From: Chloroflexota bacterium
GTDB lineage: Bacteria; Chloroflexota; Dehalococcoidia; UBA2979
Length of the DNA stretch: 53,110 nt
NCBI GenBank assembly: GCA_002716405.1
Contig: PBBA01000012.1
Span: forward strand, 1 to 53,110
Direction of reading: 5' to 3'
Positions within the stretch are counted from its first letter, which is position 1. Every line of letters starts with the position of its first letter. Under the pieces are notes generated by a model that worked only from the letters and a program-made list of their open reading frames with translations, was not told the DNA's origin and searched no databases. Shown one piece after another: positions 52,338 through 53,110 of the stretch. Made by a program: the position numbers and the translations under genes.

Positions 52338-53110
52338 GTGACGGAAGAATTTGATAAGCAACGGATTCGATTTCTTCAGCAGGGATTATCTCCTGATGAA
52401 ATTGACGCTTTATATTTTGAAGCGTTACTTGTTGATGGCGAATTTGTTGCGGATATGATTTCTACTGAAAAATATGCCTCCTTGCAAGATCTAGTAGAAA
52501 CTACAGTGGCTCTTGATGCATCGTTGGTAGATGCTACTTCTTCCCCGAGCTATCTTTCTTCCAAAGAGCGTATAAAGGCTACAATTTTGCGGGACTTTGA
52601 AGCCTCTCGAACTCCTGCCCCTGTGGTTGCAGAAGATGTGGAAGTTGTGCCATTGTTCCGTAGATGGATGCCTCGCTTGATTCCATTAGCTTCTGCTGGT
52701 GTAGCTGCTGTATTAACATTTATGTTCGTTGGCGGGAATAGTACTACACCAACTGTCACTAATGAAGCTTCTTCTGTGACGACTGTTGCTGTTGCACCAG
52801 TGGAGAGTACATCAGTTGCTGCTGGTCTTGCTGGGAGCAACACGATTCAATCCAACCCTGTCATTGTTCCACAAAATGTGCCTGTTGCTGTTACAACAAC
52901 GGAAACAAATAGTGTGCAGAATGAGAATTCTGTTGTTGTTCCTGGCGTAACTAGTAATGTACCAAACATTACCAGTAGTGAAGTTGCTACTATAACTGCT
53001 GAATCTGAAATTATAAAAACTGAAATCACAGTCGATGAACTGCGTGCTGAAAACTTGTTCCAAACAGTTGCAGAACTACGTTCTGTCCTGGATAACGGCG
53101 AGAAAGTTTC
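52338..53110 (+). CDS. Probable membrane anti-sigma factor (3' end outside window)
   Basis: The frame is open from GTG 52338 to the window end, giving the first 257 residues. A cytoplasmic N-terminal part of about 110 residues (LSPDEIDALYFEALLVDGEFVADM, YLSSKERIKATIL) precedes one membrane segment (114-133, LIPLASAGVAAVLTFMF). The visible outer part is Thr/Val/Asn/Ser-rich, low complexity. There is no HxxxCxxC zinc motif, so it is not a ZAS-type anti-sigma. Position, topology and N-terminal helices suggest an anti-sigma factor. An AGG site precedes the GTG. Confidence 0.7.
   Translation, partial: MTEEFDKQRIRFLQQGLSPDEIDALYFEALLVDGEFVADMISTEKYASLQDLVETTVALDASLVDATSSPSYLSSKERIKATILRDFEASRTPAPVVAEDVEVVPLFRRWMPRLIPLASAGVAAVLTFMFVGGNSTTPTVTNEASSVTTVAVAPVESTSVAAGLAGSNTIQSNPVIVPQNVPVAVTTTETNSVQNENSVVVPGVTSNVPNITSSEVATITAESEIIKTEITVDELRAENLFQTVAELRSVLDNGEKV

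Noticed and set aside
52550-53063. Minus-strand open frames over the end of the window
   Set aside because: They are shadows of the plus-strand frame that runs unbroken from 52338 to the end after the sigma gene, with a ribosome-binding site and a membrane segment.
1-53110. Mobile elements, CRISPR arrays, phage or defence islands
   Set aside because: No transposase, integrase, Cas or phage protein, no direct-repeat array and no long terminal inverted repeats were seen.

Overview
This is a compact, AT-rich bacterial chromosome segment. No gap between genes exceeds 300 bp, and there is no insertion sequence, integrase, phage gene, CRISPR array or rRNA. It looks like a core-genome stretch. The best guess at origin is an AT-rich, probably free-living Chloroflexota (Dehalococcoidia/SAR202-like) bacterium. 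Supporting points are an 11-subunit complex I cluster without nuoEFG, an HspR-type heat-shock cluster with ClpC, a GSI-alpha-type glutamine synthetase, several acyl-CoA dehydrogenases and a tRNA with encoded CCA. This placement is inference; a marine actinobacterium cannot be excluded from the sequence alone.

Layout. 1-3.8 kb: 3' end of a haloacid-dehalogenase gene, then a minus-strand cobalamin cluster (cbiP, a CobD-type decarboxylase gutted by an internal deletion, cbiB) and tRNA-Thr. 3.8-10.5 kb: a beta-hydroxyacid dehydrogenase, an ABC transporter pair, an atypical response regulator, a flavin reductase-like protein, and a penicillin-binding/beta-lactamase-like protein fused to a transmembrane coiled coil. 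10.7-18.5 kb: a pair of adjacent acyl-CoA dehydrogenases, HtpX, a YqeK-like HD hydrolase and a heterodimeric ABC exporter with one degenerate ATP site. 18.6-25.7 kb: thioesterase, RuvB, RimI-like acetyltransferase, an acidic orphan protein, a DsbA-like protein, and the dnaJ-hspR-clpC stress operon. 25.9-38.5 kb: dxs, two poorly characterised genes behind secA, prs, a third acyl-CoA dehydrogenase, a cation/Ca2+ exchanger, a VOC protein and valS. 38.6-48.9 kb: a complete nuoABCDHIJKLMN operon. 48.9-53.1 kb: two MaoC-like hydratases, glnA, an ECF sigma factor and the start of its probable membrane-bound anti-sigma partner, whose frame runs off the window end.

How the genes work together. The acyl-CoA dehydrogenases and MaoC hydratases point to degradation of acyl-CoA-type substrates, with electrons passing to a quinone pool coupled to the proton-pumping Nuo complex. 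The stress genes (ClpC, DnaJ, HspR, HtpX, DsbA-like, SecA) form a protein-quality and export theme.

I did not find a clear-cut new system. The most unusual objects are the gutted CobD gene next to a structured intergenic element that weakly resembles a cobalamin riboswitch but points antisense into cbiP; the beta-lactamase-fold/TM/coiled-coil fusion; the secA-linked pair of unknown genes; the atypical orphan response regulator; and a repeated TATAAT-N6-ATG arrangement that suggests leaderless transcripts.
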